This document shows positions 8,934 through 17,339 of a stretch of DNA of 64,000 bases, one piece after another (the stretch's first letter is position 1; every line of letters starts with the position of its first letter). This DNA is from Pararhizobium mangrovi (lineage in GTDB: Bacteria > Pseudomonadota > Alphaproteobacteria > Rhizobiales > Rhizobiaceae). The stretch is from contig NZ_VHLH01000007.1 in the NCBI RefSeq assembly GCF_006516965.1, forward strand, positions 1 to 64,000, given 5' to 3'. A program made the position numbers and the translations under genes. Under the pieces are notes generated by a model. That model was not told the origin of the DNA. It ran no database searches and saw only the letters and a program-made list of their open reading frames with translations.

Positions 8934-8962
8934 GCCCGTCGGCCTCTTGGGGGTCGGCGGGC
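8934..8962 (+). other. Stem-loop between dctP and dctQ
   Basis: GCCCGTCGGCC (8934-8944) pairs with GGTCGGCGGGC (8952-8962) as an 11-bp stem if two G-U pairs are allowed in RNA, with a 7-base loop. It lies in the 73-base gap between the binding-protein and small-permease genes. That position fits a 3'-protecting or attenuating structure giving more binding protein than permease. Confidence 0.6.
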
Positions 8963-8989
8963 AACGGGAACATCGGGAACCAAACTTCC

Positions 8990-9502
8990 ATGCAGGTATT
9001 CTTCGCCGCCGTCGCGCGCGTGAGCTGGCTGATGGCGGCTGCCGTCAAGCTCATCCTCGCGGCCATCGTCATCGAGGTCGTGGCCGACGTCGTGCTGCGC
9101 AACCTGAACCTCAGGCCGATCAGCTGGGGTGTTTCGGCGACCGAATACGGTCTGGTCTACGCGGCCTTCCTGCCGATGCCGTGGCTCGTGCACATCAAGG
9201 GCCACGTCTTCGTCGAGTTCCTGCGCAAGGCGCTGCCGATCCCCGCGCGCGCCGTGCTCGAGCGCATCGTCTATGCGGCATGCGTGATCCTTTGCCTCTA
9301 CATCACCGTCTTCGCGGTCAATTCCTTCTTCGACGCCCTGCGTACGGGCGCTTACGAGACACGCACCTTCGACATGCCGAAATGGGCGATCGTCGCGCCG
9401 GTATGCCTCGGCTTCTTCTTTTCCGCGCTCGAATGGTGCCGCTTCCTCCTCGGTTTCGAAAGCCTCTACGACGTCGATCCGCTCGAGCAGGAGGGCCTCT
9501 AG
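8990..9502 (+). CDS. dctQ: TRAP transporter small permease, DctQ family
   Basis: A 170-residue membrane protein with four hydrophobic helices, starting LMAAAVKLILAAIVIEVVAD and ending with a segment before the SLYDVDPLEQEGL tail. This matches the size and layout of DctQ subunits, which sit beside the large permease and help dock the binding protein. The TAG stop directly abuts the ATG of dctM. It belongs to the same transport unit as dctP upstream. Confidence 0.9.
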   Translation: MQVFFAAVARVSWLMAAAVKLILAAIVIEVVADVVLRNLNLRPISWGVSATEYGLVYAAFLPMPWLVHIKGHVFVEFLRKALPIPARAVLERIVYAACVILCLYITVFAVNSFFDALRTGAYETRTFDMPKWAIVAPVCLGFFFSALEWCRFLLGFESLYDVDPLEQEGL

Positions 9503-10813
9503 ATGGACTGGTTCTTTCCCTTCGCCCTCATGGTAGGGCTCATCCTCTTCTTCATGGGCCTCGGCCTACCGGTCGCGTTCGCCTTCTTCGTCACCAACAT
9601 CGCCGGGCTCTACCTGTTCTTCGGCGGCTCGGTCGGCGTCGACCAGATGATCTCGAACTTCAGCGCCGCGGTCGGGACCTACGCGCTGGCACCGCTTCCG
9701 CTCTTCCTCATCATGGGCAGTCTCTTCTTCCGTTCCGGCCTCGGCGACGGGGTGATGGACGCGCTCGACATGTGCATCGGCAATCTGCGCGCGCGCCTTT
9801 CATACGTGGTGCTCGCTGCCGGTGCCGTCTTCTCCGCGCTTTCCGGTTCGAGCCTCGCCAACACCGGCATGATGGGTTCGCTCATGGTGCCGGAGATGAT
9901 CAAGCGCGGCTACAAGGCGAAGATGGCGTACGGTCCGGTGCTCGGCGCCGGCAGCCTCGCCGTCGTCATCCCGCCGTCCTCGCTTGCCGTGCTGCTCGGT
10001 TCGTTGGCACATATCGACGTCGGCGCGCTGCTGATCGCCGGTGCGCTGCCGGGTCTTCTCCTCGCCGTCATGTTCGCGGCGCTCATCTTCGTGCAGACCT
10101 TGCTCGATCCGGAAGCCGCGCCGCAATACCCGGTCGAACGCGTGCCGATGGGCCGGAAGATCAAGGCTATCGCCGTCAACATCGTGCCGATGGGCGTCAT
10201 CGTCTTCCTCGTCGTAGGCACGATCATCCTCGGCATCGCGACGCCGACGGAATCCTCCGCGCTCGGCTGCGCGGGCGTGCTCGGGCTGCTGATCGCCTAT
10301 CGCTGTTTCACCTGGAAGGCGCTCTGGACCTCCCTCGACGACGCGATGCGCGTCACCGGCATGACCTTCCTCATCATCTCGGCCTCGACCACCTTTTCCC
10401 AGGTCTTCGCCTTTTCCGGCGCGAGCAACGGGTTCATCGGCTTCGTGACCGGGTTCGATCCCGGCCCCTATCTCTTCCTCTTCCTGATGGTGTGCGTGAT
10501 CCTCATCCTCGGCATGTTCATGGACCAGGTTTCCATGATGCTGATCACGCTGCCGATCTTCCTGCCGATCGCCGCCCACTTCCAGTTCGATCTCGTCTGG
10601 TTCGGTCTCATCCTGCTGCTCGCCTTCGAGGTGGGCTTCACGACGCCGCCCTTCGGATTGCTGCTGTTCGTCATGGTCGGCGTGGCGCCACCGGGCACCA
10701 GCCTGAAGACGGTCGCGCTGTCGGCGGCACCCTTCATCGCCTGCACGCTGCTCCTCATCGTGCTGATCGTCATCTTCCCGCAGATCGCGCTCTTCCTGCC
10801 GAACCTCTTTTGA
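9503..10813 (+). CDS. dctM: TRAP transporter large permease, DctM family
   Basis: A 436-residue inner-membrane protein with about twelve hydrophobic segments. It has the DctM pattern: FMGLGLPVAFAFF near the start, FSALSGSSLANTGMMGSLMVPEM, and VIPPSSLAVLLGSLA. The C-terminal GFTTPPFGLLLFVM segment is also characteristic. It is the ion-coupled channel of the TRAP system. It starts on the base after the dctQ stop, so the two are translated together. Confidence 0.92.
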   Translation: MDWFFPFALMVGLILFFMGLGLPVAFAFFVTNIAGLYLFFGGSVGVDQMISNFSAAVGTYALAPLPLFLIMGSLFFRSGLGDGVMDALDMCIGNLRARLSYVVLAAGAVFSALSGSSLANTGMMGSLMVPEMIKRGYKAKMAYGPVLGAGSLAVVIPPSSLAVLLGSLAHIDVGALLIAGALPGLLLAVMFAALIFVQTLLDPEAAPQYPVERVPMGRKIKAIAVNIVPMGVIVFLVVGTIILGIATPTESSALGCAGVLGLLIAYRCFTWKALWTSLDDAMRVTGMTFLIISASTTFSQVFAFSGASNGFIGFVTGFDPGPYLFLFLMVCVILILGMFMDQVSMMLITLPIFLPIAAHFQFDLVWFGLILLLAFEVGFTTPPFGLLLFVMVGVAPPGTSLKTVALSAAPFIACTLLLIVLIVIFPQIALFLPNLF

Positions 10814-10844
10814 ACCGGCGGACGATGCGCAACGGAGCCACCCG

Positions 10845-11543
10845 ATGAATTTTTGCTATCTCGCCTTCTTCGAGCATGCCGGCAATGGGCCTCGGACCGT
10901 TTCGCCGGACGAGATCCGGCGTCTCGAAACGTGCCTCGGCGGCCTTGCCGGTCTGTCGAAGGCGCACATCTACACGCCGGCCGAGGCGAGCGACGTCTAT
11001 AACGACGACGGCGCCTCGCCGATGCTTGGCCTGCAGCTTTACTTTCCGTCGATCGAGACCCTGGAAGCGGCGATCGGGCAGGGCGGGGCGCTGAAGGCGC
11101 TTAGCGAAAGCGGCGATCTACCGAGCATCGAAGGCGCGCGGTCGAGCCAGCAGGCGATGGTGAACCGGCAGTTCGCCGTTCCCGATCCGCGCCCGGCCGA
11201 GACGACCGCGTGCAGCTACGTCGTGCATTATCCGGGGCCGGCGGCGGACCTGAACGCCTGGTTGACGCACTATATCGACAATCATCCGCCGATCATGGCC
11301 CGCTTTCCCGGCGTGCGCGAACTGGAAATCCTGACACGGCTCGACTGGGTGGACGCCATGCCCTGGACGCGCGTCGACGCGATCCAGCGCAACCGGATCA
11401 TGTTCGATAGCCCCGAGGCGCTGACCGAAGCCCTGCATTCGCCCGTACGCGAGGACATGCGTGCGGACTTCGGCCATTTTCCCGCCTTCGAAGGCGGGAA
11501 CTTTCACTATCCGATGGCGACGCGGATCATCCGTCCGTCGTAG
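10845..11543 (+). CDS. EthD-like tandem ferredoxin-fold protein, function unknown
   Basis: A 232-residue soluble protein with no signal peptide. It appears to be built from two dimeric alpha-beta barrel units: residues 1 to about 100, and about 120-232 beginning CSYVVHYPGPAADLNAWLTHYIDNHPPIMARFPGV in character. Such EthD-like or stress-responsive barrel proteins occur beside ring-degrading enzymes, where some act as isomerases or cofactor-free oxygenases and many are unassigned. It starts 31 bases after dctM with ACGGAG at good spacing. Its 3' end overlaps the convergent oxidoreductase gene by 17 bases. The family call is by fold pattern, and no catalytic residues can be named. Confidence 0.6.
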   Translation: MNFCYLAFFEHAGNGPRTVSPDEIRRLETCLGGLAGLSKAHIYTPAEASDVYNDDGASPMLGLQLYFPSIETLEAAIGQGGALKALSESGDLPSIEGARSSQQAMVNRQFAVPDPRPAETTACSYVVHYPGPAADLNAWLTHYIDNHPPIMARFPGVRELEILTRLDWVDAMPWTRVDAIQRNRIMFDSPEALTEALHSPVREDMRADFGHFPAFEGGNFHYPMATRIIRPS

Positions 11544-12477
11544 CGTCTTCGTCGAGCGTGAGCACGAGCCGGCCGCGCGTCACGCGGCCCGCTTCCAGCA
11601 TGGCATGGCCGTCGGCCGCCTTTTCGAGCGGTAGCGTTCCCGCGATCTGCGCGCGCAATTCGCCCGAAGCGGCAAGCGCCAGAATGTTTTCGACCGGCTC
11701 GCGCCGATCGGCGATCATCGCGCGGCGAACGTCGACACCGAACTCGTCGCCACGGTCCGTGATCGGCGCGGCGACGAGCCATACCAGGGTTCCGCCCTTC
11801 TTCAGGACCGAATAGGAGCGGGCGTGCGTCTGCCCGCCGACGAGATCGAACACGACGTCGACGGGCTCGATCGTCGTGAAATCCTCGGTGTCGTAGGCGA
11901 TCGCCCGGTCGGCACCGAGACCTTCGACATAGGCACGGTTGCCCTCGCGACAGGTGGCGACGATATCGGCGCCGCGGCGGCGGGCGAGTTGGACGATCAG
12001 TCCGCCGACCGCGCCGGAGCCGCCATGGACCAGAACGCGCGTTCCGGGGCCGATTTCGGCGTATTCAATCGTGCAGATCCATGCGCTGAGCCCGGCATTG
12101 ACGAGGCCTGCCGCTTCCACGAACCCGAGTTCGGCCGGCATGCGGACCAGTTCGTCCGGGGTCGAGACGCGCAGGTCGACGGCACTTCCGCCGCGTTCGA
12201 TCCCCGCCATGACGCAGACCCGGTCGCCGACGGTGAATTCGCTGACCCCATCGCCGACAGCCGCGACCACGCCGGCCGCATCGCGTCCGGGGATCTGCGG
12301 GAAGGATACGGTGAAAAAGGCGGCGAGATCGCCGGCGCGCAGCTTGCAGTCGAACGGCGAGATCGATGCCGCCCTGATGGCGACGAGCACTTCGCCCGGG
12401 CCGATCTCGGGGGCTTCGACCTCTTCGAGCGCAAGCACTTCGGGGTCGCCATGGGCGTGGTAGCGGATCGCCTTCAT
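11527..12477 (-). CDS. Zinc-independent MDR alcohol dehydrogenase / quinone oxidoreductase family
   Basis: A 316-residue medium-chain reductase: an N-terminal GroES-like domain (LALEEVEAPEIGPGEVLV) and a nucleotide-binding domain with VHGGSGAVGGLIVQLARRRGAD. The catalytic zinc ligands of alcohol dehydrogenases are absent, which places it with NADPH:quinone oxidoreductases and enoyl reductases. It is probably an NADPH-dependent reductase of an activated double bond or quinone. It follows the aldolase gene by four bases, so both come from the promoter at about 13235-13350, divergent from the GntR gene. Confidence 0.85.
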   Translation of the reverse strand: MKAIRYHAHGDPEVLALEEVEAPEIGPGEVLVAIRAASISPFDCKLRAGDLAAFFTVSFPQIPGRDAAGVVAAVGDGVSEFTVGDRVCVMAGIERGGSAVDLRVSTPDELVRMPAELGFVEAAGLVNAGLSAWICTIEYAEIGPGTRVLVHGGSGAVGGLIVQLARRRGADIVATCREGNRAYVEGLGADRAIAYDTEDFTTIEPVDVVFDLVGGQTHARSYSVLKKGGTLVWLVAAPITDRGDEFGVDVRRAMIADRREPVENILALAASGELRAQIAGTLPLEKAADGHAMLEAGRVTRGRLVLTLDEDATTDG

Positions 12478-12481
12478 CGGA

Positions 12482-13234
12482 TCACTCCTTGGTCGCCTTG
12501 AAACGCGCCGCGGTCTCGGAGGCGCCGGCGCCGAGAAGCATCGTGTCGGATGCGAACAGGAAGAAGCTGACGCCCGCTTCGCGCCATCGTTCCACGTCGC
12601 TCGTATCCGGTCGGAAGATGCCGACGCTCTTGCCGGCGGCGCGGCAGACCTCGATCACTCTGGCGATCGCCGCTTCGAGAGGTGCCGGATCGTCCGGCGT
12701 GACGCCGAGCGAAACCGCGAGATCGCCCGGCCCGACGAAGACGAGGTCGACCTCCTCGACGGCTGCGATCGCCTCGACGTTTTCGACGCCGCGGCGGGTT
12801 TCGACCTGCACGGCCAATGCGAGCGACCGGTTGGCGCGTTCGATGTAGGCGGCGATATCGTAGCCGTAGCCCGCCGCTCTGCCCGGTCCGGCGCCACGGG
12901 CACCGAGCGGCGGATAGCGCGTCGCTGCGACCGCGTGGTGGGCGTCTTCCGCCGTCTCCACGCGCGGCACGAGAACGCCGGCCGCTCCCGCATCGAGGGA
13001 CGCGGCGATCGCTTCGGCGCCGTGGCCGGGAACGCGAACGAGCGTCGGCGTCGTTCCCGCGGCACGCAGCAGGTCCTCGATGCGCTCGCGGCCGATCTGG
13101 GCGTGTTCCCAGTCGATGCACAGCACGTCGAGACCGGCGTTCGCCAGCACCTCGACGGCAACGGGGTGAGGGATCGCCGCAAAGGAGCCGCCGAACGGCT
13201 CTCCACCACGAATTCTTTCGCGAAAGTTGGCCAT
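12482..13234 (-). CDS. HpcH/HpaI-type aldolase
   Basis: A 250-residue class II pyruvate aldolase. The visible motifs are CIDWEHAQIG, RVPGHG with the catalytic arginine region, VQVETRRGVENVEAI (metal-binding glutamate) and VFVGPGDLAVSLG (metal-binding aspartate). Family members cleave 4-hydroxy-2-oxo acids to pyruvate and an aldehyde at the end of meta-cleavage-like pathways, using a divalent metal. ATG 13234 was chosen over longer in-frame starts because GGAGG lies four bases upstream. The gene is divergent from a GntR regulator, with a shared CGTATACGG element in the gap. The natural substrate is unknown. Confidence 0.88.
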   Translation of the reverse strand: MANFRERIRGGEPFGGSFAAIPHPVAVEVLANAGLDVLCIDWEHAQIGRERIEDLLRAAGTTPTLVRVPGHGAEAIAASLDAGAAGVLVPRVETAEDAHHAVAATRYPPLGARGAGPGRAAGYGYDIAAYIERANRSLALAVQVETRRGVENVEAIAAVEEVDLVFVGPGDLAVSLGVTPDDPAPLEAAIARVIEVCRAAGKSVGIFRPDTSDVERWREAGVSFFLFASDTMLLGAGASETAARFKATKE

Positions 13235-13246
13235 TATACCTCCATT

Positions 13247-13331
13247 CCGTATACGGTTATCAGCGCCACAGACCATATAGCCGGCGGGAACCGCTTGCTT
13301 GCCATCTGTTTTGTGCTAAATTCGTATACGG
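13247..13331. promoter_or_regulatory. Paired CGTATACGG operator candidates in the aldolase/GntR divergent region
   Basis: A perfect 10-bp palindrome CCGTATACGG lies at 13247-13256, just upstream of the aldolase ribosome-binding site. A second copy of the same core, CGTATACGG at 13323-13331, lies 20 bases before the GntR start. The two share the 11 bases CGTATACGGTT in the same orientation, 75 bases apart. GntR/FCD regulators often recognise GTATAC-centred palindromes, so these are good candidates for autorepression and control of both directions. Confidence 0.6.
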
Positions 13332-13350
13332 TTTCAAGTGATATTTTCCG

Positions 13351-14064
13351 ATGGAATGTCGTCCCGAAAGCCACGCTGAGCGAATTTACGCCAACCTCCT
13401 CGACGGGTTGCAGACGGGCGCCTTTGCGGCCGACCACCGTTTTGTCGATACCGAGGTCGCGGCGCAATACGGTGCCTCGCGGATGCCGGCGCGCGAGGCG
13501 CTGCTTCGCCTCGTCGCCGAGGGGTACCTTACGGGTTCGACGCGCGGCTTCGTCATCCCGACGCTTTCGCTCGGCGAGATCGGCGAATTGAGCGAGGTGC
13601 GCCGGTTGCTCGAGCCGCGGGCAGCGGCGAGTGCCGCCGGCAACATGGATCCCGCCGTCCGCGCCGATCTCGATGCGGCGATCGGGCGGATCCGCGACGC
13701 CCTCGAAAACGACGATCTCGTCGGTCTCATGCGTGCCAACGTCGTCTTCCGCAACATCTGGCTCGCGGCCGTCGGCAACCGGACGCTCGCCGCGACGATC
13801 GCCCGGTTCATGGACCGGTTCACGCCGATCCGCCGCGGCACGTTCGAGGATGCCCGTTACCGCGCCAGCTATGTCGCCGGGCTCGAATCGATCCACGCCG
13901 CCTTCATGGAAGGCGATGCGCTGCATGCCAGCGACGCCATGACCCGTTTCATGTTCGACGCCGAGGCCGCGTTCCGTGCGGTACGCGCCCACGAACTCGA
14001 TACCGTTCGCACACCCCCGCGCGCTACCCGGACGCGCCCGGAAAAGGAAGGAAGACCATCATGA
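13351..14064 (+). CDS. GntR-family transcriptional regulator (FCD subfamily)
   Basis: A 237-residue regulator. Residues about 5-75 form the winged helix (VDTEVAAQYGASRMPAREALLRLVAEGYL), and the rest is an all-helical FCD ligand domain (SEVRRLLEPRAAASAA, ANVVFRNIWLAAVGN). FCD members usually sense carboxylated metabolites and repress nearby catabolic genes. It is divergent from the aldolase gene and overlaps the monooxygenase ATG by four bases (ATGA), so it is part of the operon it probably controls. The C-terminal tail from about residue 220 is arginine- and threonine-rich and looks unstructured. Confidence 0.9.
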   Translation: MECRPESHAERIYANLLDGLQTGAFAADHRFVDTEVAAQYGASRMPAREALLRLVAEGYLTGSTRGFVIPTLSLGEIGELSEVRRLLEPRAAASAAGNMDPAVRADLDAAIGRIRDALENDDLVGLMRANVVFRNIWLAAVGNRTLAATIARFMDRFTPIRRGTFEDARYRASYVAGLESIHAAFMEGDALHASDAMTRFMFDAEAAFRAVRAHELDTVRTPPRATRTRPEKEGRPS

Positions 14065-15152
14065 TCAAGCGCCATCCCCTGAGACAGGGCAACCGGTTGA
14101 AGCTCGGCGTCTTCTCGACCAACGCCGATGGCGGGCTCGCGATCACCGCAGTGCCCGAACGCTGGCGTGCGCGCTGGCAGGACAACCTCACCGCCGCGCA
14201 GATCGCCGATCGGGCAGGGCTCGAATTCATGCTGCCGATCGCACGGTGGAAGGGTTTCGGCGGCGCGACCAAGGCACGTGAATGGTCGTTCGAAACCTCG
14301 ACCTGGGCAGCCGCCCTTGCGGCGAGCACCGAGCGCATCGCGCTCTTCATGACCGTGCACGTGCCCGTCGTGCATCCGCTCTATGCCGCGAAGACGCTTG
14401 CCACCGTCGACCACATTAGTGGCGGGCGCGCCGGCCTCAACATCGTCTGCGGCTGGAACCCGAGCGAGTTCGCGATGTTCGGCGTCGCGCTCGGCGAGAA
14501 GGGATACGACCAGGCCGCCGAATGGCTGGAGATCGTCGAGAAGTGCTACGCTTCCAACGAGCCGTTCGACTATGATGGAACCTACTACCAGCTGAAGGAC
14601 GTGGTCAGCCGGCCGGCGAGCCTACAGGTTCCGCGACCGGTGACGATGAACGCCGCGTTCGGCGAACCGGGGCGCAACTTCGCGGCCCAGCATTGCGAAT
14701 ATCTCTTCACGACGTTCAGCGAGATCGAGGACGGTGCCAAGCACGTCGCCGAGATGCGTGAACGTGCCAGGGACAACGAACGCGAGATCGGCCTTTACAC
14801 GGTCTGTCACGTCGTATGCCGGGAAACCCAGGCCGAGGCGGAAGACTATTACGACCGCTATGCGCTGCACGAGGCCGACCATGGCGCCGTCGAAACGCAC
14901 ATGGAAGGCAAGCGGTCCTTTTCGGCCTCGCACGACAAGGAAGCCTACGACCGCTATCGCCAGCGCTTTGCGGGCGGAGCGGGCAGCTACCCGCTGGTCG
15001 GCACGCCGGAGAAGATCGTCGAGGACATGGTGCGCATCTCGGAACAGGGCTACGAGGGCATCGCACTGTCCTTCGTCAACTACACCTACGAACTGCCCTT
15101 CTTCTGCGACCGCGTGTTGCCCCTGCTCAGGGAAGCGGGGCTTCGCCGATGA
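14061..15152 (+). CDS. Luciferase-like flavin-dependent monooxygenase
   Basis: A 363-residue LLM-class TIM-barrel oxygenase. Key stretches are RAGLEFMLPIARWKGFGG, the beta-strand STERIALFMTVHVPVVHPLYAAKTLATVDHI in outline, and SGGRAGLNIVCGWN. The layout resembles pyrimidine monooxygenase RutA and related amide-attacking enzymes, which use reduced FMN and oxygen; the rut genes themselves are absent, so the substrate must differ or is unknown. A matching flavin reductase gene overlaps it at the 3' end, giving a two-component monooxygenase. It starts on an ATGA overlap with the GntR gene. The class call is firm; a ring- or amide-oxygenation role is inference. Confidence 0.87.
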   Translation: MIKRHPLRQGNRLKLGVFSTNADGGLAITAVPERWRARWQDNLTAAQIADRAGLEFMLPIARWKGFGGATKAREWSFETSTWAAALAASTERIALFMTVHVPVVHPLYAAKTLATVDHISGGRAGLNIVCGWNPSEFAMFGVALGEKGYDQAAEWLEIVEKCYASNEPFDYDGTYYQLKDVVSRPASLQVPRPVTMNAAFGEPGRNFAAQHCEYLFTTFSEIEDGAKHVAEMRERARDNEREIGLYTVCHVVCRETQAEAEDYYDRYALHEADHGAVETHMEGKRSFSASHDKEAYDRYRQRFAGGAGSYPLVGTPEKIVEDMVRISEQGYEGIALSFVNYTYELPFFCDRVLPLLREAGLRR

Positions 15153-15676
15153 ACGAGGGTGACCAACCGGAACGGATGACGGGGGCAATGACGAGCGCGG
15201 CACGGTTCAAGCTCGGCATGCGCACCCTCGTCGGCTCGGTCAACGTCGTTGCGTTGCAGGGCCACGACGGACGGCTTCTCGGCGTAACGGCAACGGCCGT
15301 GTGCTCGCTCAGTGCCGATCCCCCGTCGCTCGTCGTCTGCATCAACCGTTCCTCGACCATCGCGCCCGCGCTCGAGATCGGGAAGACGTTTTCCGTCAGC
15401 GTGCTTTCCCAGCATCAGCAGAATGTCGCGGACGCCTTCGGCGGGCGAAAGGGCCTCGCCGGGCGCAATCGCTTCGTCCATGGCGAGTGGTATCGAAGCG
15501 AGGAAGACGTGCCGCTTCTCGCCGACGCGCGGGCCTGCCTGGAATGCCGCGTCGAGTCGTTCATGGACTACGGCACCCACCGGGTGACGATCGCGGCGGT
15601 CGCCGACGTCCATCTCGGCGACATCGGCGACGCCAGCCTCATCTTCGCCGACGGTGCCTATCACATGGTCGGCTGA
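15149..15676 (+). CDS. Flavin reductase (FMN-binding split-barrel) partner of the monooxygenase
   Basis: A 175-residue protein with the flavin reductase fold: a core of GVTATAVCSLSADPPSLVVC, then the NRSSTIAPALEIGKTFSVSVLS pattern and a terminal GAYHMVG. These short enzymes reduce FMN or FAD with NAD(P)H and hand it to an LLM oxygenase. ATG 15149 overlaps the monooxygenase stop (ATGA), which supports both the start and the partnership. The gene ends in a 16-base overlap with the convergent FAD oxidoreductase gene. Confidence 0.9.
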   Translation: MNEGDQPERMTGAMTSAARFKLGMRTLVGSVNVVALQGHDGRLLGVTATAVCSLSADPPSLVVCINRSSTIAPALEIGKTFSVSVLSQHQQNVADAFGGRKGLAGRNRFVHGEWYRSEEDVPLLADARACLECRVESFMDYGTHRVTIAAVADVHLGDIGDASLIFADGAYHMVG

Positions 15677-17079
15677 GATCCGCTTTCTTCGTCCATCTCG
15701 AAGACCTTGTGCGGATTGAGGATGTTGTTCGGGTCGAGCGCACGCTTCAGCCGGCGCATCAGGGCAAGCTCTTCCGGCGTCCGGCTGTAGGGAAGGTAGG
15801 GCCGTTTCAGGAGCCCGATGCCGTGCTCGGCCGAGATCGTGCCGCCGGCTGCGCGTACCGTGTCGTAGACGAAGTGCGTGATTTCGCCGTGCGGTTGTTC
15901 GTCGCCGGCCGAGGGCACGTTGACGACGAGGTGCAGATTGCTGTCGCCGATGTGCCCGTAGGAAAGGGCGATCACGTCCGGCCAGCGCTTGCGCAATTCC
16001 GCTTCCAGCACCTCGACCGTTCGGCCGGTGACGTGCGCCGGCAGGCCGACGTCGAAGGCGGTCAGCTTGCCCATGAGACGGGAATATTCGGCAACACTTT
16101 CGCGCACGGCCCACAGATCGGCGGTCTCGCGCTCGGAGCCGGCGATCACCGCATCGGCGAGCGTACCGTCTTCGAGGCACGCGCCAAGCGTCGCCTCGAG
16201 CTGCTCGCGGTCGCGCACTTCCTCGTACCCGCTCGATTCGACCAGGACGTAGACGCCGTGGTCCTCGGCAAGCGGTCTCGGCAGGCCGAGGCTCTTGCCC
16301 ATGAAATCGTAGAAGCTCGGCCACATGACCTCGAAGGAGGTCAGCGACGGGCCGAGGCCGGCACGTACGGCTTTCAAGAGTGCGAGCGCGTCATCGAAAT
16401 TCCGGCAGCCGCAAAGGGCGGACGTCGAAAAGGTCGGTCGCGACTGGAGCCTGAGCACGGCGCGGCTGATCACGCCGAGCGTTCCCTCGGACCCGATGAA
16501 GAGCTGCTTGAGATCGTAGCCGGCATTGTTCTTCAGCATGCGGTTCATGCTGCTGACGACCGTGCCGTCGGCGAGCACGGCTTCGAGGCCGAGCACGTGC
16601 TCGCGCGCCATGCCGTAGCGGATGACGCGGTTGCCGCCGGCGTTCGTCGAGAGCGTGCCGCCGATCGTGCAGGTTCCGCGCGCGCCGAGATCGAGGCCGA
16701 GGAAAAGCCCGGCGTCTTCCGCGGCCTGCTGGACGGCGGCAAGCGGGGCGCCCGCCTCGACGGTGATGCAGGCCATCTCGGCATCGACCGGCTCGATCGC
16801 GGTCATGCGTTCCAGCGATATGGCGATCGCGTCGGCGCTCGGCTGTGCGCCGCCGGCGAGGCCCGTCAGCCCGCCCTGCGGGACGACCCCGATGCCGTGC
16901 GCATCGCACAGTGCGAGCGCCGCGCCGATCTCGGCGGCGTTTCGCGGGCGTACGAGAGCCAGCGGTTCGACCGGGTCCATGCCGCTCCAGTCGCGGTGCG
17001 CGCGTTCTGGAATGTCCTGGCCGAGCGCGACCAGATCGCGGCCGAGCTCGTCCGTGAGGCGCTTGGTGAAGTCGGTCAT
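15661..17079 (-). CDS. FAD-binding 2-hydroxyacid oxidase/dehydrogenase, GlcD type
   Basis: A 472-residue flavoprotein of the VAO/GlcD family (D-lactate, glycolate and D-2-hydroxyglutarate dehydrogenases). The FAD domain shows PQGGLTGLAGGA and TIGGTLSTNAGGNRVIRYG. The C-terminal half has the metal/substrate motif GHIGDSNLH and the terminal AEHGIGLLKR. It would oxidise a D-2-hydroxy acid to a 2-oxo acid, with electrons going to a quinone or ETF. Soluble 2-hydroxyglutarate-type enzymes are the closest in layout. It is convergent with the flavin reductase and divergent from the cyclase gene. A 2-oxo acid product would fit the neighbouring aldolase. Confidence 0.88.
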   Translation of the reverse strand: MTDFTKRLTDELGRDLVALGQDIPERAHRDWSGMDPVEPLALVRPRNAAEIGAALALCDAHGIGVVPQGGLTGLAGGAQPSADAIAISLERMTAIEPVDAEMACITVEAGAPLAAVQQAAEDAGLFLGLDLGARGTCTIGGTLSTNAGGNRVIRYGMAREHVLGLEAVLADGTVVSSMNRMLKNNAGYDLKQLFIGSEGTLGVISRAVLRLQSRPTFSTSALCGCRNFDDALALLKAVRAGLGPSLTSFEVMWPSFYDFMGKSLGLPRPLAEDHGVYVLVESSGYEEVRDREQLEATLGACLEDGTLADAVIAGSERETADLWAVRESVAEYSRLMGKLTAFDVGLPAHVTGRTVEVLEAELRKRWPDVIALSYGHIGDSNLHLVVNVPSAGDEQPHGEITHFVYDTVRAAGGTISAEHGIGLLKRPYLPYSRTPEELALMRRLKRALDPNNILNPHKVFEMDEESGSQPTM

Positions 17080-17107
17080 GCCGGGTTCCTTCGCTGGATC
17101 GAATTTA

Positions 17108-17182
17108 TATGCATAATCATGGATCGTCCTACGATCGTTTTCACGCCGGGGACAGATGCGTTGCGACGATCTATCGATCTAT
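17108..17182. promoter_or_regulatory. Repeat-rich intergenic control region between the FAD oxidase and cyclase genes
   Basis: The 260-base divergent gap (17080-17339) contains three repeats. An 8-bp palindrome TATGCATA lies at 17108-17115, an inverted repeat GATCGT-CCT-ACGATC at 17122-17136, and a tandem pair of CGATCTAT at 17167-17182. No open frame is credible here. The elements sit 29-103 bases upstream of the oxidase start, so they may be regulator sites. No clear -35/-10 pair was found. Confidence 0.35.
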
Positions 17183-17339
17183 GACCGCATACTCGTCGAA
17201 TTGAAAGGTTGTGCGCAAGACTGGCGACCCGCATGAGGAAATTGTTCGATGGGCCGCGTGAAATGCTTGCGGATGCATGAATACGCCGCTACGCTCCATT
17301 CAAAAGCATCCCAGAGGCTTGGAACGAAGGAGATCCATC

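Noticed and set aside
14061-15152. Pyrimidine monooxygenase RutA
   Set aside because: The layout is RutA-like, but rutBCDEF are absent and the motifs fit only the broader LLM class, so no rut name was given.
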